The notes beneath the pieces were generated by a model. It saw nothing but the letters and a program-made list of their open reading frames with translations. It had not been told where the DNA came from and searched no databases. Of a stretch of DNA of 64,000 nucleotides, positions 34,902 through 43,111 are shown piece by piece. The DNA lies in assembly GCF_022213955.1 (NCBI RefSeq), contig NZ_JAKNTW010000005.1, positions 124,001-188,000 of the forward strand. Reading direction: 5' to 3'. Both the position numbers and the translations under genes were made by a program. The stretch comes from Dolomitihabitans soli (lineage in GTDB: Bacteria > Actinomycetota > Actinomycetes > Streptosporangiales > Streptosporangiaceae). The stretch's first letter is position 1, and every line of letters starts with the position of its first letter.

Positions 34902-36727
34902 GCCGTGCCACCTGCTTTCGCTCGCGCGAGGTTGACGCCGCTGGCGATGATGCCGATGTGGCTGAACGCCTGCGGGAAATTGCCCATGAACGTGCCGGTG
35001 GACGGGTCGATCTGTTCAGGCATCAGCCCGAGCGGGCTGGCGCGGGCGCACAGTGACGCGTACAGGTCTTCGGCTCGTTCGAGGTGGCCTTGCAGGATCA
35101 GGTTGTCGACCAGCCAGAAGCTGCACAGCAGGAAGGCGCCCTCGTCACCGGGCAGCCCGTCGGGTGAGCGATGGTGCAGGTAGCGGTAGAGCAGGCCGTC
35201 ACCGGCGGACAGGCGTTCGGCGATGGCCGCGGTGGTGGCCGCCATCCGCGGATGGTCTGCCGGGATGACCTGCCGCAGCGGAAGCGCGAGCAGGCTGGCG
35301 TCGAGACTTCCACCGCCGTCGAGGTGCTCGCTCAGGCACTGTGCCTTCTCATCCCAGGACTGGTCGAGGATGAGCCCGCGCAGCTTCTCGGCTTCTGCGC
35401 GCCATCTCGCTATCTGTCCGGGCAGGCCGAGCCGCTCGCCGATCGTCGCGGCCCGATCGAGGGCGACCTGGCACATCCCGGCCGAGTAGGTGAAGACCCG
35501 GCCTTCGCTGCGTACCTCCCAGATGCCCTGATCCGGCTGCCGCCACATGGCCGCGGCGGACTCGGCCAGCTCCGCCAGGCCGGACCACAGCGCGGACTGG
35601 AGCTCGTGGCCGGGGCGCAGCCACTGGTCGGCGCAGTCCAGCACCTCGCCGTAGACGTCGTGCTGGCGCTGGTCGGCCGCGCCGTTGCCCCATCGCACCG
35701 GAGCCGAGCGCCGGTAGCCTTCCAGCTCGGCGTCCTGGATCTCCTCGGGTACGGGGTCGCCGCCCAGGGTGTACATGATCCGTGGATAGCGGCTCTGCTC
35801 GAAGGCGTCGAGAACCCAGCCGAGAAAGGCGTCGGCCTCCTCGCCGAAACCGACGCGGCGCAATGCGAACACGGCATAGGCGGCGTCCCTGATCCAGGTG
35901 TAGCGATAGTCCCAGTTGCGGACACCGCCGATCGGCGCGGGCAACGAGGAGGTGGGGGCCGCGAGGAGCGAGCCGTTGACCCAGTCGTCGCACAGTTTCA
36001 ACGTGATCACGGCGCGCCGGACCAGCGCTTCCTGCGGGCCGCTGTAGTCGCACTTCGACATCCAGCGGCGCCACGCGTCGGCGGTCTCCCGCAGCATCAC
36101 CTCGGGCGCGAACCGGTGATGGCGGTGGATGCGCCCCCAGGACAGCACCAGATCGAGCCGGTCGCCCTCTTCCAGGTCATGCACGGTGCGCAGACCGGTC
36201 AGGGGTCGGTTGGACCGCAGATGCAGGCGCAGATCCGGCCGCCGCAAAGCCCGTACTTCCAGGCCGCTGCCCAGGGCTCGGGCCTGTCCGCCGCCACGCG
36301 GCTCCAGCTCCGCCCGCAGGCGCACGGTCCCGGTCAGGACGACGGCGGAACGGACGAGCTCGGCCCGGCCGGCGCCCGCGTCATCGCTGAGGTCGGCGCC
36401 GGCGCGCAGGGCCAGCGCGTCGGTGATCCTGACCAGGCCGGTCGGGCCACGCATCTCGGTCACCAGCACCGCGGTGTCGGGCTCGTAGCGCTGGCGCCCC
36501 TCCAGCAGATCCTCCACGGTCAGCGTGAAATGCCCGCCCTGCGCGTGATCCAGCAAGCCGCACAGCAACGGCTCGCTGTCGAAACGAGGCAGGCACAGCC
36601 ACGGAATCGAACCGTCCAGGCCGATCAGCGCCGCCGTCGCGCCATCGCCGATGAGACCGAGATCTTCCAGAGGCAGGTAGCCATCCCGGCGGCGTACCGG
36701 GCGAAACGGTGGATCAGGATCAAGCAT
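34898..36727 (-). CDS. Glycoside hydrolase family 15 protein (glucoamylase / trehalase-like)
   Basis: 609 residues. The N-terminal 30-230 is the beta-sandwich linker domain (YLPLEDLGLIGDGATAALI, GSIPWLCLPRFDSEPL), then the (alpha/alpha)6 barrel with GGVRNWDYRYTWIRDAA, WGNGAADQRQHDVYGE and AFLLCSFWLVDNL. These are hallmarks of bacterial GH15 enzymes of the trehalase/glucoamylase group; actinobacterial members often hydrolyse alpha,alpha-trehalose. No signal peptide, so cytosolic. It overlaps zwf by four bases, suggesting that glucose released here is channelled to the pentose phosphate path after phosphorylation. Confidence 0.92.
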   Translation of the reverse strand: MLDPDPPFRPVRRRDGYLPLEDLGLIGDGATAALIGLDGSIPWLCLPRFDSEPLLCGLLDHAQGGHFTLTVEDLLEGRQRYEPDTAVLVTEMRGPTGLVRITDALALRAGADLSDDAGAGRAELVRSAVVLTGTVRLRAELEPRGGGQARALGSGLEVRALRRPDLRLHLRSNRPLTGLRTVHDLEEGDRLDLVLSWGRIHRHHRFAPEVMLRETADAWRRWMSKCDYSGPQEALVRRAVITLKLCDDWVNGSLLAAPTSSLPAPIGGVRNWDYRYTWIRDAAYAVFALRRVGFGEEADAFLGWVLDAFEQSRYPRIMYTLGGDPVPEEIQDAELEGYRRSAPVRWGNGAADQRQHDVYGEVLDCADQWLRPGHELQSALWSGLAELAESAAAMWRQPDQGIWEVRSEGRVFTYSAGMCQVALDRAATIGERLGLPGQIARWRAEAEKLRGLILDQSWDEKAQCLSEHLDGGGSLDASLLALPLRQVIPADHPRMAATTAAIAERLSAGDGLLYRYLHHRSPDGLPGDEGAFLLCSFWLVDNLILQGHLERAEDLYASLCARASPLGLMPEQIDPSTGTFMGNFPQAFSHIGIIASGVNLARAKAGGTA

Positions 36728-36786
36728 TGCCGAGTTCTCTTCCGTTGGGCGCCCTTAGCGTGGACGAACATCGCCCGGTCGTGGCC

Positions 36787-37836
36787 CTAGAAGGTGATCA
36801 GAACCTTCACGACATCTTCCAGTTTCTTGTCCGAGATCTCGAAGCCTCGTTCCATCTCGTCGAAGCGAAAGGTATGGGTCGTCAGGTGTGTGGGGTCGAG
36901 TCGCCGCGTCAGGAGCATGCGCAGCAGCCGTTCCATGCGCAGCCGACCTCCTGGGCACAGGCCGGTGGTGATCGTCTTGTCAGCCATCCCGACACCCCAT
37001 TCGACACGGGGAATGCGGACGAATTCACCTTCTCCGTAATAGCCGATGTTGGACACCGTCCCACCGGGCTTGGTGATCTTGATGGCCGCCTGGAAGGTCG
37101 CGTCCGCGCCGAGGGCCTCGATCGCGGTGTCCACCCCCTGCCCCTGGGTCAGTTCGTGAACCCGTTCGACGACGTCCACAGCAGTGAAGTCCACGATTTC
37201 GTCGGCGCCGTAGGTACGCGCGAGTTTCTGCCGGCTGGGGACCGATTCGACCCCGATGACAAAGCCGGCGCCGCGGAGCTTGGCACCTGCGGTGGCCATG
37301 AGTCCCACCGGCCCCTGGGCGAGCACGGCCACGGTCCCGCCCATCGGGATGTTTCCGTGCTCCGCGCCCATGAATCCGGTCGAGAGCATGTCGGCACAGT
37401 AGACCGCCATCTCATCGGGAATCTCATCAGGTATTTTCGCCAAATTAGCGTCAGCGTCGTTCACATGGAAGAACTCGGCGAACACCCCGTCCTTGGAATT
37501 GGCGAACTTGAACCCTCCCAAAGGCCCGCCCGACTGGGACGGGTGGCCGTTCTGCGAGGCGAGGTCGCCCCAGTCCGGAGTGATCGCGCCCACTAGGACG
37601 CGATCGCCAGGCCGAAAGACCCGCACCTCGCTTCCCACCTCACGCACCACGCCGACCGCCTCATGGCCCAGGGTCAGGTTCTCGCGCGGGCCGATGCCAC
37701 CCTTGACGGTATGCGAGTCGGACGTGCAGATCAGGGCTGCCGTCGCCTGCACGACGGCGTCGAGCGGGCCCGGTTCGGGAAGAGGTTTCTCCATGAAACC
37801 GACGCGCCCGATCTCCTTCATCACGAACGCTTTCAC
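36787..37836 (-). CDS. Zinc-dependent secondary alcohol dehydrogenase
   Basis: 349 residues that can be followed along Clostridium/Thermoanaerobacter NADP(H) secondary alcohol dehydrogenases: MKAFVMKEIGRVGFMEKP, Zn ligands Cys37 (ICTSDSHT), the GHEAVG His and Asp in CADMLSTGF, FFHVNDADANLA, the Rossmann LAQGPVGLMATAGAKLRG and the C-terminal CPGGRLRMERLL. Those enzymes interconvert ketones such as acetone and 2-alcohols with NADPH. The residue set after beta-2 (VESVPSRQK) has no clear acidic NAD discriminator, in keeping with NADP. Upstream of GH15-zwf on the same strand (59-base gap), so probably one transcript with an NADPH source. Confidence 0.92.
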   Translation of the reverse strand: MKAFVMKEIGRVGFMEKPLPEPGPLDAVVQATAALICTSDSHTVKGGIGPRENLTLGHEAVGVVREVGSEVRVFRPGDRVLVGAITPDWGDLASQNGHPSQSGGPLGGFKFANSKDGVFAEFFHVNDADANLAKIPDEIPDEMAVYCADMLSTGFMGAEHGNIPMGGTVAVLAQGPVGLMATAGAKLRGAGFVIGVESVPSRQKLARTYGADEIVDFTAVDVVERVHELTQGQGVDTAIEALGADATFQAAIKITKPGGTVSNIGYYGEGEFVRIPRVEWGVGMADKTITTGLCPGGRLRMERLLRMLLTRRLDPTHLTTHTFRFDEMERGFEISDKKLEDVVKVLITF

Positions 37837-38317
37837 GTCGCCCCCGGTTCGTTCTTACGCCTGTACTTACCGATGTGCCGACACCGCCGACGACTAAGCG
37901 CGCCATCCGCCTAATCCAACAACCCTCGAACGGGCGGCATCATCGGTCACGAGAAATGCCGCGATCCCCTGACGTGTCTACCCTCAAGAAATCATCTCTT
38001 AACGCCGATCTCTTCACCCGGCCGTTAATGTGTTCTTGATGAATATCTGGTCGCCGAATTACTGCGCGGCAGGGTGCAGGTCGCTCGCCTGGCAGTTGAC
38101 GCCGACCACGGTGGGCCCGCCCGGCGGGCTGTCCACCCAGAAGCGGCTGTCCAGCCCCACCCCGGACGGCAGTGGGCCGAACGCGGTGGAAAGCACAAGG
38201 ACCCCGATCGCGATCCCAGAGCCCGCCGCCGGGCGACCTACACCCGGCGGAACAAGCACGCCGCCGACGAACAACTACACAGGGTCGTCAACAGGGCAAA
38301 CGCTGCCTGACACGGCA
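37837..38317. other. Gene-free stretch between alcohol dehydrogenase and DHA2 exporter
   Basis: About 480 bases. The left third (37840-38035) is AT-richer and probably holds the dehydrogenase promoter. The right part has short overlapping frames on both strands (for example 38059-38274 on the - strand, TTG start, Gly/Pro/Val rich), none with a ribosome site or recognisable motif. Treated as non-coding. Confidence 0.45.
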
Positions 38318-39901
38318 CTAGGAGTGGGCCTCGGCGAGCACCTCCTCGGGGATCACGTCGGGGACCCCGCGCAGTCCGAAGAGCGAGACCACCGCGAGAA
38401 CGGCGACCACCACGCTGGTGGCCAGGGTGGTCACCGCGATCGCGTCGACGAATGACTGTTTGGCGGTGGCGGCGACCGCTGTGGCCAGTTCTACGGGCAG
38501 GGCCGAGGCGGCCTCCAGGGCGGTGGGCAGCGACTCCCTGATCGGGTCGACGGCCTCGGCGGGCAGCCCGGCGGGAAGCCGCAGGTTGGTGCGATAGAAG
38601 CCGCTGAGGATGCTGCCCAGAACGGCGATCCCCAGCGCGCCGCCCAGCTCGAAGGAGGACTCCGAGATCGCCGCCGCCGCGCCCGCGCGCTCCCTCGGGA
38701 CGGAGGCGAGCACCGTGTCGTTGGTGACGGCGAAGGTCAGCCCCATGCCCACGCCGCCGATGATCATCGGGGCGAGGAAGTAGAGGTAGGTGCTGTCGAG
38801 GCCCATCTGGCTGTAGAAGACGAAGGAGACGGAGGCCATCGCCAGGCCCAGGGCGACGACTCGCGCCCGGCCCCACCATGAGATCAGCGTGCCCGCGATC
38901 ATGCCGCCGACCGCCGCGGACATGCCGCCGGGGAGTCCCGCCAGCCCTGCCTGGAGCGGGGACCAGCCGAGGACGAGCTGGAAGTACCACGCGAAGACGA
39001 GTGACAGCGCGGACATGCCGAAGATGGCCACCAGGTTGGAACCGACCGAGGCGGTGAAGGCCCGGCTGCGGAACAACCGGACATCGATCAGGGGCTCGGT
39101 GAGCCGGGTCTGGCGCTTGGCGAATACCACCATGGAGAGCACGCCGACGACGGCGGAGACCAGGACGTTCGTCTGGGCGAGGCCGCCGGTGGCCGCCTCC
39201 TTGATCGCGTAGATGATGCCCACCATCCCCAGCACGGACAGCAGCACGCTCGCCGGATCCAGCCGTCCGGCGCGGGGGTTGCGCGACTCGGGGAGCACCA
39301 GCGCGCCGCCGATCAGGACGAGCGCCATCACCGGCAGGTTGATCAGGAAGACCGAGCCCCACCAGAAGTCGTCGAGCAGCAGACCGCCGACCACCGGGCC
39401 CAGCGCGAAGCCCGCGGCGCTCATCCCGCTCCAGATGCCGACCGCGGTGGTCCGCTCGCCCGGCTCGGTGAAGACGTTCCGGATGATCGACAACGTGGAC
39501 GGCATGATGGTCGCTCCGGCGACGCCGAGGAGCACGCGGGCCGCGATGAGCAACTCGGCGCTCGGCGCGTAGGCGGTCACCAGCGAGGCGGCGCCGAACG
39601 CGGCCGACCCGATGAGCAGCAGCCGCTTCCTGCCGATCCTGTCGCCGATGTTGCCCATCGTGATGAGCAGGCCGGCCAGGGCGAAGCCGTACGCGTCGCT
39701 GATCCAGAGGATCTGCGTGGCCGAGGGCGAGAGGTCGGCCGCCAGCCTCGGCAGCGCCAGGTGCAGCACGGTCAGGTCGATGGCCAGGAGGAGTACGGCG
39801 AGGCAGGCGATGACGAGAGTCGCCCATTTGCGCCGCCCGCTGACAGGGATGTGGTTCATGCCCGTGAGCGTGACGGGAGCCGCTGACGGGTCGCGCACCA
39901 T
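38318..39901 (-). CDS. MFS exporter, DHA2 (EmrB/QacA) family, 14 spans
   Basis: 527 residues from the ATG at 39901; a second ATG 14 codons later (39859) lies nearer the first span and may be the true start. Fourteen spans are seen. Motif A reads GNIGDRIGRKRLLLIG in loop 2-3, motif C is GIWSGMSAAGFALGPVVGGLL in span 5 (split: GxxxGPxxGG), and the acidic Asp in span 1 (LLLAIDLTVLHLALP) is that of proton-driven DHA2 drug exporters. It should pump lipophilic or cationic compounds out with H+ exchange. No regulator gene is adjacent. Confidence 0.92.
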   Translation of the reverse strand: MVRDPSAAPVTLTGMNHIPVSGRRKWATLVIACLAVLLLAIDLTVLHLALPRLAADLSPSATQILWISDAYGFALAGLLITMGNIGDRIGRKRLLLIGSAAFGAASLVTAYAPSAELLIAARVLLGVAGATIMPSTLSIIRNVFTEPGERTTAVGIWSGMSAAGFALGPVVGGLLLDDFWWGSVFLINLPVMALVLIGGALVLPESRNPRAGRLDPASVLLSVLGMVGIIYAIKEAATGGLAQTNVLVSAVVGVLSMVVFAKRQTRLTEPLIDVRLFRSRAFTASVGSNLVAIFGMSALSLVFAWYFQLVLGWSPLQAGLAGLPGGMSAAVGGMIAGTLISWWGRARVVALGLAMASVSFVFYSQMGLDSTYLYFLAPMIIGGVGMGLTFAVTNDTVLASVPRERAGAAAAISESSFELGGALGIAVLGSILSGFYRTNLRLPAGLPAEAVDPIRESLPTALEAASALPVELATAVAATAKQSFVDAIAVTTLATSVVVAVLAVVSLFGLRGVPDVIPEEVLAEAHS

Positions 39902-39946
39902 TCGCTGACGGCGCGGGTCAGCCCCGGCCGGGGCGCTTCTCCAAGG

Positions 39947-40777
39947 TCAGGACTTTCTGGCTAGGCCGCCGACGAAGGTATGGTAGGTGATGCCCTGATC
40001 GGAGAGGTGGCCGTCCTCGGGACGCCACTCCGGCAGGGGCACCAGGCCCGGCTCCAGGAGGTCCATGTCGCCGAAGAAGGCGAGGATCTCCTCCCGCGAG
40101 CGCCACCTGCCGGTGCCCAGCGTCTCGTTGAAGATCTTCTCGGCCGATGCGGCCTGCGCGGCCACCTCGGGACGCAGCGCGCCGGGATTGTGGAAGTGCG
40201 AGATGGCCAGGTGGCTGCCGGGGGAGAGGGCGGTACGGTAGCGGGCCGCCAAATCCTGCGGATTCTCGTCGTCGTTGAGGTGGTGCAGGATCGCGAAGAG
40301 GAGCAGGCCCACCGGCCGGCTGAAGTCGATCAGTTCGAGCACCTCGGGGTGGGTCAGGATGCCCTCCGGTTCCCTGACGTCGCCGGCGAGGACCAGGGTG
40401 TGGCTGCTCTTGGTGAGCAGCGCCCTGCCGTGCGCGAGCACCATCGGGTCGATGTCCACGTAGACGATTCGTGCGTCCGGCGCGATCTCCTGGGCGATCT
40501 CGTGCACGTTGCCCTGCGTCGGCAGGCCGGAACCGATGTCCAGGAACTGCCGGATCCCCGCCTCGGCGGTCAGGTGGCGTACCACCCGGCGGAGGAAGTC
40601 ACGGTTGGCGCGCGCGGCCTCGGGCGCGTCCGGCGCGATCTTCAGCGCCATCTCGGCGACCTTGCGGTCGGCGGCGAAGTTGTCCTTGCCGCCGAGCATG
40701 AAGTCGTAGACACGGGAGATGTTGGGCTGGTTGACGTCGATTTCCGGCGGCACCCGCTCGGGATCTGTGTCGGACAC
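39947..40777 (-). CDS. DUF574-family SAM-dependent methyltransferase
   Basis: GTG at 40777 follows GGGGAGG with seven-base spacing, so the long upstream open frame is ignored. The 276-residue product starts DTDPERVPPEIDVNQPNISRVYDFMLGGKDNF, the usual opening of this actinobacterial family (text split for length), and has motif I RQFLDIGSGLPTQGNVHEIA, acidic motif II VYVDIDPMVLAHGRAL and FAILHHLNDDENP. Family members are numerous in streptomycetes and allies, and their targets are mostly unknown. Single gene. Confidence 0.93.
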   Translation of the reverse strand: MSDTDPERVPPEIDVNQPNISRVYDFMLGGKDNFAADRKVAEMALKIAPDAPEAARANRDFLRRVVRHLTAEAGIRQFLDIGSGLPTQGNVHEIAQEIAPDARIVYVDIDPMVLAHGRALLTKSSHTLVLAGDVREPEGILTHPEVLELIDFSRPVGLLLFAILHHLNDDENPQDLAARYRTALSPGSHLAISHFHNPGALRPEVAAQAASAEKIFNETLGTGRWRSREEILAFFGDMDLLEPGLVPLPEWRPEDGHLSDQGITYHTFVGGLARKS

Positions 40778-40960
40778 GGCAGACCTCCCCGTTCGACCCC
40801 TTTGTAGTGGAGCGTAACGCGAATTCTCCCGAAATATCGTGATTCTGTGGTCTTTAGGTATTTCTAGGGCTGTGTACGGCGGGCGGACAGAGCCGAAGGT
40901 AGGGGGCGGGAAATACCTTCGTTCGATGACGGCTCCGCAGGGCCGTAGAACCATGGGGAC

Positions 40961-41158
40961 ATGGCGTTCATCGGTGTCCTTCTTATGATCCAAGGCTTCG
41001 GGAGTCTTATCGCCAAGCACTTGTTCGACCGGGATTTCGGATTGTTGCAGCGGGTGTTCGATGGGGGCGCACATACGTTGGCAGGAGCCGCCGAAGGCCT
41101 GCTCGGTCTGGCGTTGGTGGTGCTCAGCGTCCGGCGCGAGGCGAAGAAGGGGTCGTGA
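40961..41158 (+). CDS. Small two-span membrane protein (65 aa)
   Basis: ATG at 40961 is preceded by GGGGAC. The 65-residue product has a hydrophobic stretch at 3-20, a short charged loop (KHLFDRDFGLLQRVFDGG) and a second span at 38-57, then a basic tail REAKKGS, so both ends face the cytosol or the tail does. Small proteins of this shape occur widely in actinobacteria without known role. Stop lies about 30 bases before the 20-bp repeat tract. Confidence 0.65.
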   Translation: MAFIGVLLMIQGFGSLIAKHLFDRDFGLLQRVFDGGAHTLAGAAEGLLGLALVVLSVRREAKKGS

Positions 41159-41190
41159 GGGCTTCCTGCGCTGGTGTCCCCGCGGTGTTT

Positions 41191-41349
41191 CGCGGCCGGT
41201 CCTGACGGGACGCGGCCGGTCCTGACGGGACGCGGCCGGTCCTGACGGGACGGCCGGTCCTGACGGGACGCGGCCGGTCCTGACGGGACGCGGCCGGTCC
41301 TGACGGGACGGCCGGTCCTGGCGGGGTGCGGCCGGCCCTTGGCGGGGCG
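41191..41349. repeat. 20/18-bp tandem repeats forming small hairpins
   Basis: Six exact units of CGCGGCCGGTCCTGACGGGA (the fourth lacks one CG, giving 18 bases), followed by about two degraded units. Each unit contains GTCC-TGACG-GGAC, a potential 4-bp stem. The tract fills most of the space between the small membrane gene and the ArsR-like regulator. Confidence 0.95.
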
Positions 41350-41402
41350 AGTGCCGGACGGCGTTGGCCCCGGCCGCCCAAGCCGACAACTATCGTCGCC
41401 TT

Positions 41403-41418
41403 GACAATAAAGATTGTC
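41403..41418. promoter_or_regulatory. Operator-like inverted repeat before the ArsR gene
   Basis: GACAAT-AAAG-ATTGTC, perfect 6-base arms, 18 bases before the ATG, overlapping a TTGACA box. Position and symmetry fit autorepression by the ArsR-type protein. Confidence 0.6.
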
Positions 41419-41435
41419 GGTGGCACGCTGGTCTC

Positions 41436-42032
41436 ATGTTCGATGTGGCGGTGATCGACGACCCGGCCGCGGCCGAGGCCTCCCTGGATCCGATGCGATC
41501 CAGATTGCTCGCCGAGTTGGCCGAGCCCGGCTCGGCCACGATGCTGGCCGTCAAGGTCGGCCTCCCCCGGCAGAAGGTCAACTACCATCTGAAGGCGCTG
41601 GAGCGGCACGGGCTGGTCGAGCTGGTGGAGGAGCGCAGGAAGGGCAACGTCACCGAGCGGGTGATGCGTGCCACCGCCGCCTCCTACGTGATCTCACCCG
41701 CAGCGCTCTCGGCGGTGCAGCCGGATCCGTCCCGCTCGCCGGACCGGTTGTCGGCGCGCTGGCTGCTGGCGGTCGCCTCCCGCCTGGTGCGCGATGTCGG
41801 CGACCTCCTCGCCGGCGCCGCCAAGGCGCGTATGCGGGTCGCGACGTTCGCGCTCGACGGGGAGGTGCGATTCGCCTCGGCGTCCGACCGCGCCGCCTTC
41901 GCCGAAGAACTGGCGACCGCGGTCACCGCACTCGTCAGTAAATACCATGATGAGACGGCAGAAGGCGGGCGCGAGCACCGGTTGATCGTTGCCGTCCATC
42001 CGAGCGTCAAGGCAGAGACCAAGGAGCCCTGA
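41436..42032 (+). CDS. ArsR-type helix-turn-helix regulator
   Basis: 198 residues from ATG at 41436; upstream codons in frame run into the operator, so this start is best. The winged HTH covers residues 15-75: DPMRSRLLAELAEPGSATML, VGLPRQKVNYHLKALERHGL and the wing RRKGNVTERVMRAT. No metal-binding Cys cluster is seen, so a metal sensor is unlikely. The C-terminal 110 residues are a helical domain of unknown ligand. Its stop is three bases from the SRPBCC gene, a common pairing in which the regulator controls itself and the partner. Confidence 0.9.
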   Translation: MFDVAVIDDPAAAEASLDPMRSRLLAELAEPGSATMLAVKVGLPRQKVNYHLKALERHGLVELVEERRKGNVTERVMRATAASYVISPAALSAVQPDPSRSPDRLSARWLLAVASRLVRDVGDLLAGAAKARMRVATFALDGEVRFASASDRAAFAEELATAVTALVSKYHDETAEGGREHRLIVAVHPSVKAETKEP

Positions 42033-42035
42033 GAG

Positions 42036-42779
42036 ATGCCGCACGCGTTCGAGGTGCACAAGGAGCTGACGCTCGACGCCACCCCCGAGCAAGTCTGGCA
42101 GGCGATCGCCACCGGCCCCGGCATCGACTCGTGGTACATGGGACGCAACGAGATCGACCCCGGCGCGGGCGGGGCTACCCGCCTCACGATCGGCGGTCAC
42201 ACCGAAGCGGCGGATGTGACCGCCTGGGAGCCGTCGAAACGGCTTGCATATCGGGGTGAAACAGGTGAAAACGGGGCCTTTATGGCCTTCGAGTGGCTTA
42301 TCGAGGCCCGCGATCGTGGCAGCACCGTGCTCAGGCTCGTGCACAACGGATTCCTCGGCGACGACTGGGAAACCGAATACGACGCCCTGAACAAGGGCTG
42401 GGATATGTATCTCCACAAGCTGGTCCAATACCTCACCTACTTCCCCGGCCGGACCGCGACACCCGTCTTCGCCGCGCGCCCCGAGGCAGGCGCCCCCGAT
42501 CACGCGTTCGCGTCGATCAGAGCCGCCCTCGGCCTCACCGCTCCCGTCGCCGAGGGCGATCACGTCCGGCTCACCCCCGACGGGTTCGCCCCCATCGAGG
42601 GCGTCGTCGACTACGTCTCCCCGACCTTCCTCGGCGTCCGCACGAGCGACGCGCTCTACCGTTTCATCTACGGCATGCGCAGCACGTTCGTCGTGGGCCA
42701 CCACCTTTTCGCCGGCCACCCGGACCCGGAGCGGGCCGACGCGGCCTGGCAGTCCTGGCTGGACCACACCTTCGCCTGA
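42036..42779 (+). CDS. SRPBCC / AHSA1-type ligand-binding protein
   Basis: 247 residues. The first 135 residues are an AHSA1-like START-fold domain: HKELTLDATPEQVWQAIATG, SWYMGRNEIDPGAGG, VTAWEPSKRLAYR and FEWLIEARDRGSTVLRLVHNG. The second half (150-247) repeats a weaker related fold. Such proteins bind hydrophobic small molecules or help toxin/polyketide handling. It is co-transcribed with the ArsR-type gene directly before it, which likely responds to the same ligand. Confidence 0.88.
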   Translation: MPHAFEVHKELTLDATPEQVWQAIATGPGIDSWYMGRNEIDPGAGGATRLTIGGHTEAADVTAWEPSKRLAYRGETGENGAFMAFEWLIEARDRGSTVLRLVHNGFLGDDWETEYDALNKGWDMYLHKLVQYLTYFPGRTATPVFAARPEAGAPDHAFASIRAALGLTAPVAEGDHVRLTPDGFAPIEGVVDYVSPTFLGVRTSDALYRFIYGMRSTFVVGHHLFAGHPDPERADAAWQSWLDHTFA

Positions 42780-43111
42780 TCAACTCCTGCCGGGTTTAGC
42801 GCCTGACCTGATTCGCCAGATTCGCCGTCCAACGAGCTTTGCGCCTGACCGACCTGAGCGGGCCGACGCCGGGACGAGCCCACCCCGAAGATCCCTGGAG
42901 TCAGGACCGCCCCGCCACGGCATTCGGGCGATCGACCAGTCGGCTGACCCCCGGGTGGATGTCGCCCCGGCGCCTTCGGCCGCTTGTCAAGAGAGCGGGG
43001 CGGTCGGAGCCCCCGGAAACAGTCGCCGGGGAGCATACGGCCGCCGACCGGGGCCGGCCGCGCCTTCGACGCCAGAACCCTTTCCTGTCCCTTCTGCGGA
43101 GCGATGCAGAC
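42780..43111. other. Gene-free convergent region
   Basis: 332 bases between convergent genes. No gene, strong hairpin or repeat recognised; frames across it are shadows. Confidence 0.5.

Noticed and set aside
38059-38274. 71-codon frame on the - strand
   Set aside because: TTG start, no ribosome site, no recognised motif; GC skew alone explains it.
41191-41349. Tandem repeats as a CRISPR array
   Set aside because: Units are head to tail with no spacers, and there are no cas genes.
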